Assembly: GCF_002846365.1 (NCBI RefSeq)
Contig: NZ_PJMW01000002.1
Location: forward strand, 1,178,001-1,242,000
Length of the DNA: 64,000 nt
From: Nocardia fluminea
Lineage (GTDB): Bacteria; Actinomycetota; Actinomycetes; Mycobacteriales; Mycobacteriaceae
Direction of reading: 5' to 3'
Below, in pieces: positions 47,659 through 55,929 of the stretch. The notes under the pieces were generated by a model that worked only from the letters and a program-made list of their open reading frames with translations, made no database searches and was not told the origin of the DNA. The position numbers and the translations under genes were made by a program. Positions within the stretch are counted from its first letter, which is position 1. The number at the start of each line of letters is the position of its first letter.

Positions 47659-47719
47659 TGGACGTGGCGTCCACTTGTCGATTTCTCGACGATAGGACAC
47701 AAGTGGACAGCTTGTCCAC
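47659..47719. promoter_or_regulatory. Operator cluster between azoR and tetR
   Basis: The 103-bp gap holds two short palindromes: TGGACGTGGCGTCCA (47659-47673) and GTGGACAGCTTGTCCAC (47703-47719, perfect 7-bp arms). GTCCACTTGT at 47669 is also the reverse complement of ACAAGTGGAC at 47699. All share the half-site TGTCCAC/GTGGACA. This is likely a multi-site operator for the divergent TetR. Confidence 0.68.
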
Positions 47720-47747
47720 ATATTCGCCGACGCGTTACAGTCGACGC

Positions 47748-48353
47748 ATGGAGCCCCGATCCGACCTGCTCACCGGCGTAGCGCTCGAGGCGCAACAACC
47801 CATCGAGCGCACCGACGCGGCCCGCAATCGCGCGAAGGTGCTGGCGGCGGCCGCGGAACTCTTCGCCGACCGCGACCCACGCACGGTCACCATGGACGAC
47901 ATCGCCAAGGCCGCAGGCGTGGGCCGCGGCACCCTCTACCGCCGCTACCCCGACCGCAACGCGATCGCCGTCGCCCTCCTCGACGAGCACGAACGCGCCC
48001 TCCAGGAACAGCTTCTGCGCGGCGCGCCCCCGCTCGGCCCCGGCGCACCCCCCGCCGATCGTCTCGCCGCCTTCTACGCGGCGATGATCGAACTGCTCAC
48101 CGCCCACGCCCATCTGGTGCTCGGCGCGGAGACGGGCGGTGCCCGCTTCGCCACCGGCGCCTACGGTTTCTGGTCGGTGCACGTACGGTCCCTGCTGATC
48201 GATGCCGGTGTGCCACAGCCGGATTCGATGGTCGATACCGTCCTCGCGCCACTCGCCGCCGAGGTCTACCTCCAGCAGCGCGAACGCGGATTGACCCCCG
48301 ATCAGATCACCGCCGGCCTGTCCACACTCGCCCAGCGCCTACTGCGCGGCTGA
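47748..48353 (+). CDS. TetR-family regulator of azoR-sugE
   Basis: This 201-residue TetR protein has an HTH in AARNRAKVLAAAAELFADRDPRTVTMDDIAKAAGVGRGTLYRRYPDRNAIAVALLDEHE. The C-terminal ligand-binding domain is Ala-rich (PADRLAAFYAAMIELLTAHAHLVLGAETGG) and of unknown specificity. ATG 47748 is the first codon after the operator cluster. It is divergent from azoR and probably represses it in the absence of a toxic quinone- or dye-like ligand. Confidence 0.85.
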   Translation: MEPRSDLLTGVALEAQQPIERTDAARNRAKVLAAAAELFADRDPRTVTMDDIAKAAGVGRGTLYRRYPDRNAIAVALLDEHERALQEQLLRGAPPLGPGAPPADRLAAFYAAMIELLTAHAHLVLGAETGGARFATGAYGFWSVHVRSLLIDAGVPQPDSMVDTVLAPLAAEVYLQQRERGLTPDQITAGLSTLAQRLLRG

Positions 48354-48407
48354 CCGGGTACCCCGGACACCGACCACGTGTCGGACCCGGGCAGTACCGT
48401 CCGTCAG

Positions 48408-48884
48408 GTGACGAGCACCCCCGAAGACATCTCCCGATTCTGGAATCTGATCGCGTCGGCCTGGACGGCGACCGGCACCGAACCGGCCGCCGTCCTGCGG
48501 TCGATGGACAGCGGCCTCGAGCACCGACTCGACGCATTCCTCACCCAGTTGAACTCTCTGTCAACAGATTTCAGCAGCGAGGAACTGACCGCTCTGGACC
48601 GCGTCGCCGAACGCGCGCTCTACGACCTCGACCGCGCCGACCTCCAGGCGATCACCGACGGCTCCGACGACGGCTTCCTCTACGCTCGCGGATTCATCGT
48701 GGCCATGGGCCGCGACTACTACGACGCCGTCAACGCCGACCCCGAGGCCGCGACCGCCGACGCCGAGTGCGAGAAGATGTGCTATTTCTTCGCCCACTTG
48801 CACAATGAGCGCTTCGGCGCCTTCCCCGCTACGGGCTCGGGTATCTCCCGCGAGACGGCCTCGAACCCGGCCGGCTGGTCCTGA
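48408..48884 (+). CDS. DUF4240 domain protein
   Basis: This is a soluble 158-residue protein of the DUF4240 family: EDISRFWNLIASAWTATG, SSEELTALDRVAERALYDLDRADLQAIT and DGFLYARGFIVAMGRDYYDAVNADPE. The function is unknown; in Streptomyces and Nocardia such genes are often near toxin/immunity-type loci, which is not the case here. GTG 48408 was chosen because the domain begins just after it; GTG 48378 would add ten residues. Confidence 0.7.
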   Translation: MTSTPEDISRFWNLIASAWTATGTEPAAVLRSMDSGLEHRLDAFLTQLNSLSTDFSSEELTALDRVAERALYDLDRADLQAITDGSDDGFLYARGFIVAMGRDYYDAVNADPEAATADAECEKMCYFFAHLHNERFGAFPATGSGISRETASNPAGWS

Positions 48885-48950
48885 CGCGCAGTCGGCGACA
48901 GTCCGTTTCGGACTGCCGCCGGCTGTCACCCGGTCGAGGATCGCAGCGTG

Positions 48951-49811
48951 TCAGGTGAGATCGCGGCGGGTCATCAACCAGATGGTTCCGCCGGCGAAAG
49001 CCATCACGTACACGGCCAGAAGAGCGAACGACTCACCGCGAGTGAGAATGTCGAGCACACCCGGGTTGGCTGGTCCGGCCACCGTCCGCATCGCTCCGGC
49101 CAGCGATCCCGCGGCCGTACCGGGAAGCAGGTCGGTGACGACTTCGATCGGGCCGAAGATGCTCGCCACACCACGGAGCAGGTTCTCCACCACCAGCACC
49201 CAGACCAGGCCGAGGCCGACGGCCAGTGCGGGGCCGCGGGCGATGGCACCGATGAAGGCTCCCGCGAGCATCCACATACCGAGAATCGCTGTACCGGTGC
49301 CGATTCCGATCAGCGAGTCATCGAGTGCGGGCATCGTGACCGGCTGCGATTCGACGACCGCGATCACGGTGGCGATGCCGGCATCGACGGCGAAGGCCAC
49401 CAGGACCAGCGCGAGGACCACCGCCGACAGGGCCACCAACAGTCCCGCCACCGCCGCCGCTCGACCGGGCCCCTGGGTGAACACGGTTTTCCAAGTGCCC
49501 CAGCCATATCCGCTGCCGACCGCGAGAGCGCCGAGAATCAGCACCAGCGCGCCGCCGAACATCGACATGCCCTGTGTGAACACCTCGGGGACCGCGGCGG
49601 GCATGAGTTGGCCGAGCAGGACGTCGCGAGGCAGGCCGTCCGACATCGCGCCGCTCTCGCCCGAGGTGTAGGCGAGGTAGTTGAAGAGGTAGGCGAAGGT
49701 CAGGTTGAGCAGGATCCAAGTGCCGAGGACGATCCAGAAGGCAGGCCAGTGCCCCAGGCGTACCGCTTCCGCCCGGACGCTCGCGGTGAGATCCCTTGTC
49801 GTGGTGCTCAT
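48951..49811 (-). CDS. ABC-2 type permease
   Basis: This 286-residue exporter permease has six membrane helices (about 22-45, 85-103, 118-145, 172-195, 198-220 and 262-280) and no obvious large extracellular domain. It overlaps the upstream ATPase gene by ATGA (49808-49811), forming a two-gene ABC exporter with the ATPase. The cargo is unknown. The adjacent two-component system is a candidate regulator. Confidence 0.82.
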   Translation of the reverse strand: MSTTTRDLTASVRAEAVRLGHWPAFWIVLGTWILLNLTFAYLFNYLAYTSGESGAMSDGLPRDVLLGQLMPAAVPEVFTQGMSMFGGALVLILGALAVGSGYGWGTWKTVFTQGPGRAAAVAGLLVALSAVVLALVLVAFAVDAGIATVIAVVESQPVTMPALDDSLIGIGTGTAILGMWMLAGAFIGAIARGPALAVGLGLVWVLVVENLLRGVASIFGPIEVVTDLLPGTAAGSLAGAMRTVAGPANPGVLDILTRGESFALLAVYVMAFAGGTIWLMTRRDLT

Positions 49812-50707
49812 TTCGCTACCTCCACAGTCGTCATCTCGAAGAACACTTCTTCCAGCGATTTCTCGTCCACGCGCAGTTCCAGCAGGTCAGCGCCCGCCGA
49901 CACGACCGCTCGCGCCACCGCCGGTGCCCTCGCGGCGCCGGCGTCGACTCTGATTCCGTCCGCGTCCACCCGGGCGCGGCCATCGGTGACAGCTCGCACG
50001 GCATCCAGGGCAACATCCTCGGGTTCGGCCCGGACCAGCAGTTTCGCGGTACCGCGCAATTCGGCGACCGTCGATTCCGCGAGCAGGCGGCCATCGGAGA
50101 TCACGCCGACGCGGTCGCAGATCTCCTGCACTTCGGCGAGCAGATGGCTCGACAGCAGCACGGTGTGTCCATCGGCCGCGAGATCGGTGATGAGCGCGCG
50201 CATTTCGGCCAGGCCCGCCGGGTCGAGGCCATTGGTCGGTTCGTCGAGGATGAGCAGGTCCGGGTCACCGAGCAGGGCCGCGCCGACGCCGAGCCGCTGC
50301 TTCATGCCGAGCGAATAGGTCCGGAAACGGTCGCCTGCCCGGCTTGCCAGTCCGACACGTTCCAGTGCCCGCTCGACGTCGGCAGGACCGTGGCCGCGAT
50401 AGCGGGCCAGTACGCGCAGGTTGTCGCGGCCGGAGAGGTACGGGTAGAACCCTGGACCCTCGATGAGCACGCCTGTTCGGCGCAGCACCGCGGGATCGCC
50501 CGGCGACAGGCCGTGGACGGTCGCGCTGCCCGCGCTGGGCCGGACGAGACCGGCCAGCATGCGCAATGTGGTGGTTTTACCCGCGCCGTTCGGCCCGAGG
50601 AATCCGTAGATCTCCCCGGCCGCGACCCGCATGCTCACCGCGTCCACCGCGCGGTGCTCGCCATAGCGTTTGGTCAACTCGGTGGTGACCACGATCGATT
50701 CGTTCAT
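49808..50707 (-). CDS. ABC transporter ATPase (DrrA-like)
   Basis: This is a 299-residue ABC ATPase of the DrrA/CcmA type. It has Walker A GFLGPNGAGKTTTLRMLAGLV, signature YSLGMKQRLGVGAALLG, Walker B LLILDEPTNGLDPAGLAEM and the H-loop LLSSHLLAEVQEI, then a C-terminal extension (ELRGTAKLLVRAEPEDVALDAV...LLELRVDEKSLEEVFFEMT) seen in antibiotic/lipid exporters. ATG 50707 (MNESIVVTTEL) was chosen over an upstream codon. It is divergent from the sensor kinase gene across 145 bp. Confidence 0.9.
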   Translation of the reverse strand: MNESIVVTTELTKRYGEHRAVDAVSMRVAAGEIYGFLGPNGAGKTTTLRMLAGLVRPSAGSATVHGLSPGDPAVLRRTGVLIEGPGFYPYLSGRDNLRVLARYRGHGPADVERALERVGLASRAGDRFRTYSLGMKQRLGVGAALLGDPDLLILDEPTNGLDPAGLAEMRALITDLAADGHTVLLSSHLLAEVQEICDRVGVISDGRLLAESTVAELRGTAKLLVRAEPEDVALDAVRAVTDGRARVDADGIRVDAGAARAPAVARAVVSAGADLLELRVDEKSLEEVFFEMTTVEVAK

Positions 50708-50852
50708 GGAATCAGAATCCGCGCTCAGGGGGCACCGGGGCATCCGTCGCGCGGCGTGCGCCGCGCTACGCCGCGCGGACTACGCGGGCCCTCATGGGAA
50801 ATACGTGCGCAGGCCGACGCGGTAGGCGGGCGCACGCAATAGGGTTGGGCAC

Positions 50853-52130
50853 GTGGGAGCGTCTGCGAAGTGGGAGCGTGGCTCAGTCGTTCAGGACTGG
50901 GGCCTGGCAGTGGTGGTCGCGGTGATCCAGCTGGTCGGTAGTTCCGGTGCGAATTCGCATCAAACCGGAGTGCGGTCGCTGGACGCGTTCGCGTACCTGC
51001 TGCTGGTCGCCGGGCCGGTGGCGCTCGGTTTCCGGCGGGTACTGCCCGAACCGGTGCTGGCGGTGGCGCTGATCGCCGCGATCACCTACGTACTGCGCGA
51101 CTACGGGTACGGGCCGATCTTCCTGTCGCTGGTGATCGCCTTCCTGTCGGCCGCCGTCACCGGCTCCCGATGGCGCACCTACCCGGTGGTCGCGATCGGC
51201 TACCTGACGATGGTCTGGCCCCTACCCGCCCTGCTCGGCCGGGACACCGGCGCATGGCAGGTGTTCGGCCTGCTGGCCTGGATGGGTGTGCTGGTCGCGA
51301 TCGCCGAGGGCGTGCGGCAGCGACGCGCGGTGGTGCTCGCGCGCACGCAGCGGGCCGAGGCGGCGCAACGCGACGAGCAGGCTCAGCAGGCCAGGGCGGC
51401 CTCCGAGGAGCGCTTGGCGATCGCTCGGGAACTGCACGATGTGCTGGCGCACAGTCTTTCGCTGATCAATGTGCAGTCGTCGGTGGCGCTGGAGTTGTTC
51501 GATCGCAAGCCGCAGCAGGCGGCCGCGGCCTTGGCGACCATCAAGACGACGTCGAAAGAGGCGCTGACCGAGGTGCACACGTTGCTGCACGCGATTCGCA
51601 GTGGCACAACGGTGGTACCGGAGTACCCGGAACACAGCGGTGTCGCAGAGGATTCGTCCCCACCGCCCCCTCCGCCGCGTCCCGCCCCGCGTGCGCCCGC
51701 TCCGACCCTCGAAGACCTCGATGCGCTGCTCGAGCGCACCCGCGCGACCGGGCTCGACGTCGATACCAAGATCATCGGTACGCCCAAGAAGCTGCCCAGC
51801 GTGATCGACGTGGCGGCGGCCAGGATCGTGCAGGAGTCGCTGACCAACGTGGTGCGCCACGCGCCCGGCGCGACAGCTCTGATCACCCTGCGATACACCC
51901 CGGAGTCGGTCGACATCACCGTCGATAACACCCGTCCCACCGGGACCGTGGTTCGATCGGGGATCGGCGGCAACGGGATCATCGGAATGCGCGAGCGCGC
52001 GCACGCGCTCGGCGGGGCACTCACCGCGGGCCCGCGTCCCTCCGGCGGATTCCGGGTGGCGGCCCGATTGCCCGCTCGCTCAGCGTCTTCGGCCACTCAG
52101 GCCGCAGCGGGCAAGGAGATCGGCGGATGA
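50853..52130 (+). CDS. NarL-type sensor histidine kinase
   Basis: This membrane sensor kinase of the HisKA_3 group has 425 residues and four to five N-terminal helices (about 15-150). The phosphoacceptor is His195 in ARELHDVLAHSLSLINVQSS. A Pro-rich linker (PPPPPPRPAPRAPAP, about 270-287) interrupts the usual spacing before the HATPase domain, which has AARIVQESLTNVVRHAPGA, TVVRSGIGGNGIIGMRERAHALGG. The stop overlaps the response-regulator start (ATGA). The signal is unknown; the divergent ABC exporter is the likely target, as in DesK-, LiaS- or BceS-like envelope-stress pairs. Confidence 0.88.
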   Translation: MGASAKWERGSVVQDWGLAVVVAVIQLVGSSGANSHQTGVRSLDAFAYLLLVAGPVALGFRRVLPEPVLAVALIAAITYVLRDYGYGPIFLSLVIAFLSAAVTGSRWRTYPVVAIGYLTMVWPLPALLGRDTGAWQVFGLLAWMGVLVAIAEGVRQRRAVVLARTQRAEAAQRDEQAQQARAASEERLAIARELHDVLAHSLSLINVQSSVALELFDRKPQQAAAALATIKTTSKEALTEVHTLLHAIRSGTTVVPEYPEHSGVAEDSSPPPPPPRPAPRAPAPTLEDLDALLERTRATGLDVDTKIIGTPKKLPSVIDVAAARIVQESLTNVVRHAPGATALITLRYTPESVDITVDNTRPTGTVVRSGIGGNGIIGMRERAHALGGALTAGPRPSGGFRVAARLPARSASSATQAAAGKEIGG

Positions 52131-52819
52131 CCGAACTGCCGGGTTCCGCGGCGCCTGCCGAGATCCGGATCCTCGTCGCCGACGATCAGGCGCTGGTGCG
52201 CGGCGGTTTCGTCGCCCTGCTGGACGCCCAGGACGACATCGAGGTCATCGGCGAGGCCGAGAACGGCGAGCAGGCCGTCCGGATGACCCGCGCGCTGGTC
52301 CCCGATGTGGTGCTGATGGACATCCGTATGCCGATTCTCGACGGCCTCGCCGCCACCCGCATGATCGCCGACGACCCCCAGCTCGCGCCGGTCCGCGTCG
52401 TCGTCCTCACCACCTTCGAACTCGACGAGTACGTCTTCGAGGCGATCCGCGCGGGCGCGGCCGGCTTCCTGGTCAAACACACCGAGCCCGCCGACCTGCT
52501 CCGCGCCGTCCGCGTCGTGGCGGCGGGCGACGCCCTGCTCTCCCCCGGCGTCACCCGCCGCCTGCTCGCCGAATTCTCCACCCACGCCAAACAACCACCC
52601 CCCGCCGCCTTCGCCGAACTCACCGACCGCGAACGCGAGGTGATGATCCTGGTAGCCGAAGGCCTCACCAACGCCGAAATCGGCGCCCGCCTCTACCTGT
52701 CCCCCGCCACCGCCCGCACCCACGTCAGCCGGATCCTCACCAAACTGAACGCCCGAGACCGCACCCAACTAGTAGTCCTCGCCTACGAATCCGGCCTGGT
52801 CCGCCCGGGCTGGCGATAG
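52127..52819 (+). CDS. NarL/LuxR-family response regulator
   Basis: This 230-residue regulator has a receiver domain (RILVADDQALVRGGFVALL, phosphorylated Asp65 in PDVVLMDIRMP, switch Thr in VLTTFELDEYVFEA, Lys in GFLVKH) and a C-terminal LuxR HTH (AELTDREREVMILVAEGLTNAEIGARLYLSPATARTHVSRILTKLNARDRTQLVVLA). It is coupled to its sensor kinase. It converges on the VWA gene with four bases between stops. Confidence 0.93.
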   Translation: MTELPGSAAPAEIRILVADDQALVRGGFVALLDAQDDIEVIGEAENGEQAVRMTRALVPDVVLMDIRMPILDGLAATRMIADDPQLAPVRVVVLTTFELDEYVFEAIRAGAAGFLVKHTEPADLLRAVRVVAAGDALLSPGVTRRLLAEFSTHAKQPPPAAFAELTDREREVMILVAEGLTNAEIGARLYLSPATARTHVSRILTKLNARDRTQLVVLAYESGLVRPGWR

Positions 52820-52823
52820 TCAG

Positions 52824-53471
52824 TTACTTGCCCTGGTCGGCTCGGCGGCGTTCGGAGTCGGAGAAGCGAGCGCGGCGGGCGGCGCCCGCGGGGGCGGCTT
52901 GGGCTCGGGCCGAGTAGGCGGAGAGGGCGTCGAAGGCTCCTCTGACGCCGCCCGCGACCGGGGCGTAGGTGATGGCTGAGCCGGGGTCGAAGCCGAGGTC
53001 GGAGCCGACCTCGACGGCGTCCATGTTGGCGCCGAGGAAGACGAAGGTCCAGTTGTAGACGTCCTGCTGCTGGGTGATCAGCGACTTCACGGCGGCGTGG
53101 GTCCATTCGCGGCTGGAATTCTCGTGGCCGTCGGTGAGCACGACGATGATCACCGTGCCGGGACGCTCGTGCTCGGGACGCTCGGCCAGCTCGGTGCCCA
53201 CGCTGGTGACGAGCTTGCCGAGCGCGTCGTAGAGCGCGGTCCCACCACGCGGCTGCAAACTCGGCGCCGGTACCTGAGCCAGCGGCACGTTCGCGTAGAC
53301 CACGTCGTAGGTGGTGTCGAACTGTGCGAGCGTGACTTCGATCTTCTTCGGCACGCTGCGTTGCTGTTCGAAATAGGCGGCCAACCCGCCCTCGGTATCG
53401 GCCTTGATCGTCTGCATCGACCCCGAACGGTCGAGCAGAACGGCGATCAGCGTGCGGTCGGAATCAGTCAT
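52824..53471 (-). CDS. Von Willebrand factor A domain protein
   Basis: This is a 215-residue soluble VWA protein with an intact MIDAS: LIAVLLDRSGSMQTIKADTEGG (DxSGS), the Thr in QPRGGTALYDALGKL and the Asp in VVLTDGHENSSREW. The C-terminal 40 residues are basic and disordered (QAAPAGAARRARFSDSERRRADQGK). It probably mediates metal-dependent protein binding. ATG 53471 was chosen because the domain starts there and no signal peptide is seen upstream. No MoxR partner is adjacent. Confidence 0.83.
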   Translation of the reverse strand: MTDSDRTLIAVLLDRSGSMQTIKADTEGGLAAYFEQQRSVPKKIEVTLAQFDTTYDVVYANVPLAQVPAPSLQPRGGTALYDALGKLVTSVGTELAERPEHERPGTVIIVVLTDGHENSSREWTHAAVKSLITQQQDVYNWTFVFLGANMDAVEVGSDLGFDPGSAITYAPVAGGVRGAFDALSAYSARAQAAPAGAARRARFSDSERRRADQGK

Positions 53472-53781
53472 GTGTGCGAACACCCCCGTGTCGGTCGGAC
53501 AATCAATTTCCACCGTACGCCGCGAAAGAGGCCTGTCGGACCGGCGAAAAGAAGACGCCAAGGTATCGCCAAGGCGCCGTTCCTACCTTCACCACGGACC
53601 GGCCGATCCGACCGAGAAGCTTCGTTCGTGAGCATCATTCACCCGCAAATCTGCCGACGGTCATTGCCGAGGTCCGCCGGTTGCGCGCCCGATCCGGAGT
53701 AGCAGCGCGACGCTGGCGTTCAAGTCGATCGCCGTGGCGTTCGGGTCGCGTGGCGGGGGCATCCAGGCTGTTGCATCAGGC
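53472..53781. other. Intergenic region VWA-MFS, no gene seen
   Basis: These 310 bp separate divergent genes. No coding frame with family resemblance, strong hairpin or clear operator was found. A GTG at 53734 would extend the MFS protein by 16 residues and is not favoured. Confidence 0.45.
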
Positions 53782-54975
53782 ATGACCAACACATCGACGA
53801 CAAGCACTGCGGCATCGGGACTTTCGCCCCGCGCCGCACGGCCCGCCTTGCTCACCATGTTCCTCGGCAGTTTCACCCTCGTGACCGCGGAGTTCCTGCC
53901 GCCGGGCGTGCTCACCGCGCTCGCGACCGATCTCGGGGTGCCCGAAGGGGTCGTCGGATTGTCGGTGAGTGCGACAGCGCTGACCGCGCTGGTGGCCGCG
54001 CTCGGGTTGGGTTCACTGTTTCCGCGAATGGATCGGCGCACGCTGCTGATCGTGTTGACCATCGGGGCGGCGGTGTCGAATGTTGTTGTGGCGCTGGCAC
54101 CGAACATCGCGCTGTTGCTGATCGCGCGACTGCTGCTCGGGCTGGCTGTCGGTGGCTACTGGTCGATGGCGCTGGTGATCGCCGCGAAGCTCGTGCCCGC
54201 CGAACGGCTCGGCAAGGCGATGATGATCGTGAACGCGGGGACGACGGTCGCGACAGTGGCCGGGGTGCCGCTCGGGGTGCTGTTGAGCACCTACGCCGGG
54301 TGGCGCACGACCTTCCTGATCGCCGCCGCGCTGACCGCCGCCACCGCCGTCGCCGTGCGGTTGATGCTGCCGCCGATCGCGCCGAGCAAGGGCATCGGGT
54401 TCGCGGCACTCGGTGCTGCCCTGCGGGCACCGAGCGTGACGCCAGGGCTGGTCAGCGTGGTCGCCGTTGTCGGTGGGCACTTCGCCGGATATACCTACAT
54501 TCGTCCGGCCCTGGCCGAACTCCTCGGTGCGGGCCCGGCGGTGATCCCGGTGCTGCTCGCCCTGTTCGGTGTCGGTGGCCTGCTCGGTAATTTCGTCCTC
54601 GGCGCGCTCGCCGACCGCCATCTCGGCGCCCTGCTGTGGGCCGTGCCCACGGCCATCGGCCTGTCCCTGGTCGCGATCATCGCCTCCACAGCGTTCGCCC
54701 CGCTCGCCTACCTCGCCGTGGTGGTGTGGGGTGCGGCCTTCGGCGGCATCCTGAATCTCGTCCAGGTCTGGGTGTCGCGGGTGCTGCCCGATCGTATGGA
54801 AGCCGGCAGTGGACTGGTCGTCGGTGGTTTCCAGCTGGCGATCATCCTCGGGTCGGCGATCGGCGGCCGCGGGGTGGACAGCATCGGCCTGGCCCCGACC
54901 TACGCGCTCGGCGCCGTCGCCGTGGTCCTCGGCGGGGTACTGATCCGGCGCTCACTCACCCGAGCGGGGCACTGA
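53782..54975 (+). CDS. MFS efflux transporter
   Basis: This is a 12-helix major facilitator of 397 residues resembling the arabinose-efflux/NepI/PbuE drug:proton antiporter group. It has LLTMFLGSFTLVTAEFLPPGVLTALATDLGV at the start, the loop 2-3 region GLGSLFPRMDRRTLLIVL and ARLLLGLAVGGYWSMALVIAAKLVPAERLGKAMMIVNAGTTVATVAGVPLGVLL (motif C-like). The substrate is unknown. The last 24 bases overlap the 3-prime end of the converging AraC gene, a likely regulator. Confidence 0.87.
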   Translation: MTNTSTTSTAASGLSPRAARPALLTMFLGSFTLVTAEFLPPGVLTALATDLGVPEGVVGLSVSATALTALVAALGLGSLFPRMDRRTLLIVLTIGAAVSNVVVALAPNIALLLIARLLLGLAVGGYWSMALVIAAKLVPAERLGKAMMIVNAGTTVATVAGVPLGVLLSTYAGWRTTFLIAAALTAATAVAVRLMLPPIAPSKGIGFAALGAALRAPSVTPGLVSVVAVVGGHFAGYTYIRPALAELLGAGPAVIPVLLALFGVGGLLGNFVLGALADRHLGALLWAVPTAIGLSLVAIIASTAFAPLAYLAVVVWGAAFGGILNLVQVWVSRVLPDRMEAGSGLVVGGFQLAIILGSAIGGRGVDSIGLAPTYALGAVAVVLGGVLIRRSLTRAGH

Positions 54976-55803
54976 CCCGGTCGGCAGACGGGTCGCACGC
55001 CGCCAATCCGACGGCGTACGGCCCGTCTGCCGTCGAAACGCACGTCCGAATGCCGTCTCCGAGCGGTACCCGAGGCGGCGTGCCACCGCGCCGACCGGTA
55101 CATCGGGGTCGGTCAGCAACAGTTGTGCCCGCTCGATCCGCAGTTTCGTCAGATACCGACCGGGCGTGAGGCCGGTCGCCGCCTGGAACCGGGCCGCGAA
55201 CCCGGACCGCGAGGCCAGCGCGATCTTCGCCAGCCCCTCGACGGTCCATTCCTGCCCCGGATCGGCATGCATCGCCGCTACCGCCTGCGCCACCCCGGGC
55301 TCGTTCACCTTCAGCAACCACCGTGGCGGCGCGCAACCACGAGCGTGCCAGGACTCGACCGCCATCGACGTGATCAACGTGGCCACCCGGTCGCCCTGCA
55401 CACCGAACGGGTCGGGGCATTGCTCGACCAGATGACGGAACATGGTCGCGGCCAATGGCGTGTGGTCGACGAAACCGGTCAACAGCAGCCGTTGCGGCAG
55501 CTCGGCCAGAGCACTGCCGGTCCCGACGGGTGCCAGGCGCACCCGAAGCACCCGGCCCGCCGACAGCGCGTTGATCGCGAATCGTGTTGCGCCGGGCACG
55601 AACAGGAAGTCACCGCTCGCCAGATCCTCCGCCGTGCTCAGCCCTTCGACCCGAACGAGCCCATCGAGCACAACGAGCGCGCTCGGCTCGGTCATGAACT
55701 CCCACTGACCCGCCGTCAGCGTGAACTCGTCGCGCCCGGCGAAGCGCCACCGCACACCGGCCAGCACATCATCGAGGCTGTGCGCACCCTGGGTCTGCGT
55801 CAC
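54952..55803 (-). CDS. AraC-family regulator with cupin domain
   Basis: This 283-residue AraC protein has an N-terminal cupin_6 ligand domain (1-160, RFAGRDEFTLTAGQWEFMTEPSALVVLDGLVRVEG) and a C-terminal double HTH: WTVEGLAKIALASRSGFAARFQAATGLTPGRYLTKLRIERAQLLLTDPDVPVGAVARRLGYRSETAFGRAFRRQTGRTPSDWRR. It ends tail to tail with the MFS gene, overlapping by 24 bp; it may control that efflux pump. Confidence 0.88.
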   Translation of the reverse strand: MTQTQGAHSLDDVLAGVRWRFAGRDEFTLTAGQWEFMTEPSALVVLDGLVRVEGLSTAEDLASGDFLFVPGATRFAINALSAGRVLRVRLAPVGTGSALAELPQRLLLTGFVDHTPLAATMFRHLVEQCPDPFGVQGDRVATLITSMAVESWHARGCAPPRWLLKVNEPGVAQAVAAMHADPGQEWTVEGLAKIALASRSGFAARFQAATGLTPGRYLTKLRIERAQLLLTDPDVPVGAVARRLGYRSETAFGRAFRRQTGRTPSDWRRATRLPTGSVPRSGE

Positions 55804-55882
55804 TGTGCACCCCTCCTGGTGTAACTCCGCGCTTCACGGTACCGGCCGCAGCCTCGTACGCGCGTTCCCGATGGAACAACGA

Positions 55883-55915
55883 AAAGCCCGCCCCCTGATC
55901 CAGGGGGCGGGCTTT
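55883..55915 (-). terminator. Terminator of clpC1
   Basis: AAAGCCCGCCCCCTG pairs perfectly over 15 bp with CAGGGGGCGGGCTTT around ATC. On the minus strand it follows the clpC1 stop by 14 bases and ends in CTTTTC. It could also stop plus-strand transcription entering from the AraC side. Confidence 0.9.
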
Positions 55916-55929
55916 GTCGGTTCAGCTGG

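Noticed and set aside
53734..53781. GTG 53734 as the MFS start
   Set aside because: It adds a Gly/Ala stretch without a ribosome-binding site; ATG 53782 gives the usual short cytoplasmic tail before helix 1.
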